Source: Sphingomonas sp. C3-2
GTDB lineage: Bacteria; Pseudomonadota; Alphaproteobacteria; Sphingomonadales; Sphingomonadaceae
NCBI RefSeq assembly: GCF_033025475.1
Contig: NZ_CP130322.1
Span: 744,001 to 808,000, forward strand
Length of the DNA stretch: 64,000 nt
Direction of reading: 5' to 3'
The notes beneath the pieces are model-generated. The model was not told where the DNA came from. It saw only the letters and a program-made list of their open reading frames with translations, and made no database searches. The translations under genes were made by a program, and so were the position numbers. This document shows, piece by piece, positions 63,795 through 64,000 of this stretch (within the stretch, counting starts at the first letter, position 1; the number at the start of each line of letters is the position of its first letter).

Positions 63795-64000
63795 CGTCTT
63801 TCCAATGGCCTGCACAAATTGACGTTTTCAGGCCCCGAAATGCCCGTGCTTTCTGGCCGAAGCGCATTCGGGCAAGGGCTTGCAAATGCACCGCAAAACG
63901 TCACATTTGGGACGCCGATCGAATGGTGTGGGGCCATTTTCCGGCGCTTAAGCGTTACAACAGCCCAACCCGGCGTATCGAGGCCTGTGGCCTCGACACC

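Noticed and set aside
61910-63937. 675-codon open frame on the minus strand
   Set aside because: Antisense to rpsA, whose strong codon bias keeps the opposite frame open. No family signature.

Overview
The window reads as a chromosome segment of a sphingomonad-type alphaproteobacterium (Sphingomonadaceae or close relative). The basis is the high GC content, a GTTC-N7-GTTC LexA box at an imuA-imuB-dnaE2 cassette, the TIGR02300 and DUF2794 families, and the core gene content. No species is claimed.

Positions 1 to about 28,470 are accessory DNA, a composite genomic island. Its right side carries two 92-bp direct repeats (25487-25578 and 28379-28470) that contain the 3' part of a tRNA-Lys(TTT) gene plus its terminator. 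These are the attachment-site scars of tandem insertions. A tyrosine integrase (24120-25289) lies beside the first copy. The intact tRNA is not seen, so the island probably continues left of position 1. From left to right the island holds: a LuxR regulator fused to a transposase-type HTH; an IS5/IS427-like element and a decayed relative; a small AT-rich replicon-like module (iteron-like repeats, excisionase-type HTH, HUH-like Rep candidate, lox-like palindrome, short tyrosine recombinase); a DUF3768 and cysteine-peptidase-like pair; an XRE regulator; three envelope genes (two LprI/DUF1311, one DUF2939); a type I restriction-modification operon (hsdR, fused hsdM-hsdS, a HEPN-like protein, a decayed nuclease gene); a GH79-like glycosidase between 40-bp direct repeats; and a five-gene operon.

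The five-gene operon (23732 down to 19352, minus strand) is the most interesting system. It encodes a small Gly/Ser-rich protein, a PfkB-kinase/nucleoside-deoxyribosyltransferase fusion, a QueC paralogue, an OGG/EndoIII-like DNA glycosylase and a dGTPase. The first four genes abut or overlap. Each enzyme family acts on purine bases, nucleosides or nucleotides. QueC-like and OGG-like proteins are known partners in type IV CBASS, but no CD-NTase is present here. I infer an undescribed deazaguanine-linked defence system in which the small protein may be the conjugation target.

A decayed second insertion (25579-28378) holds two truncated genes. From 28,471 onward the gene content is chromosomal: the SOS mutasome imuA-imuB-dnaE2; two oxidoreductases and an NTF2-like protein; glmS-glmU; gph; the phosphate regulon phoR-pstSCAB-phoU-phoB, convergent with a Pit transporter and its DUF47 partner; an SDR; cysE with DUF2794; a TauE/SafE permease; oxyR; pgsA; an LplT-like MFS protein; a CNT nucleoside permease; tRNA-Ala(GGC); a TIGR02300 protein; and aroA-cmk-rpsA.
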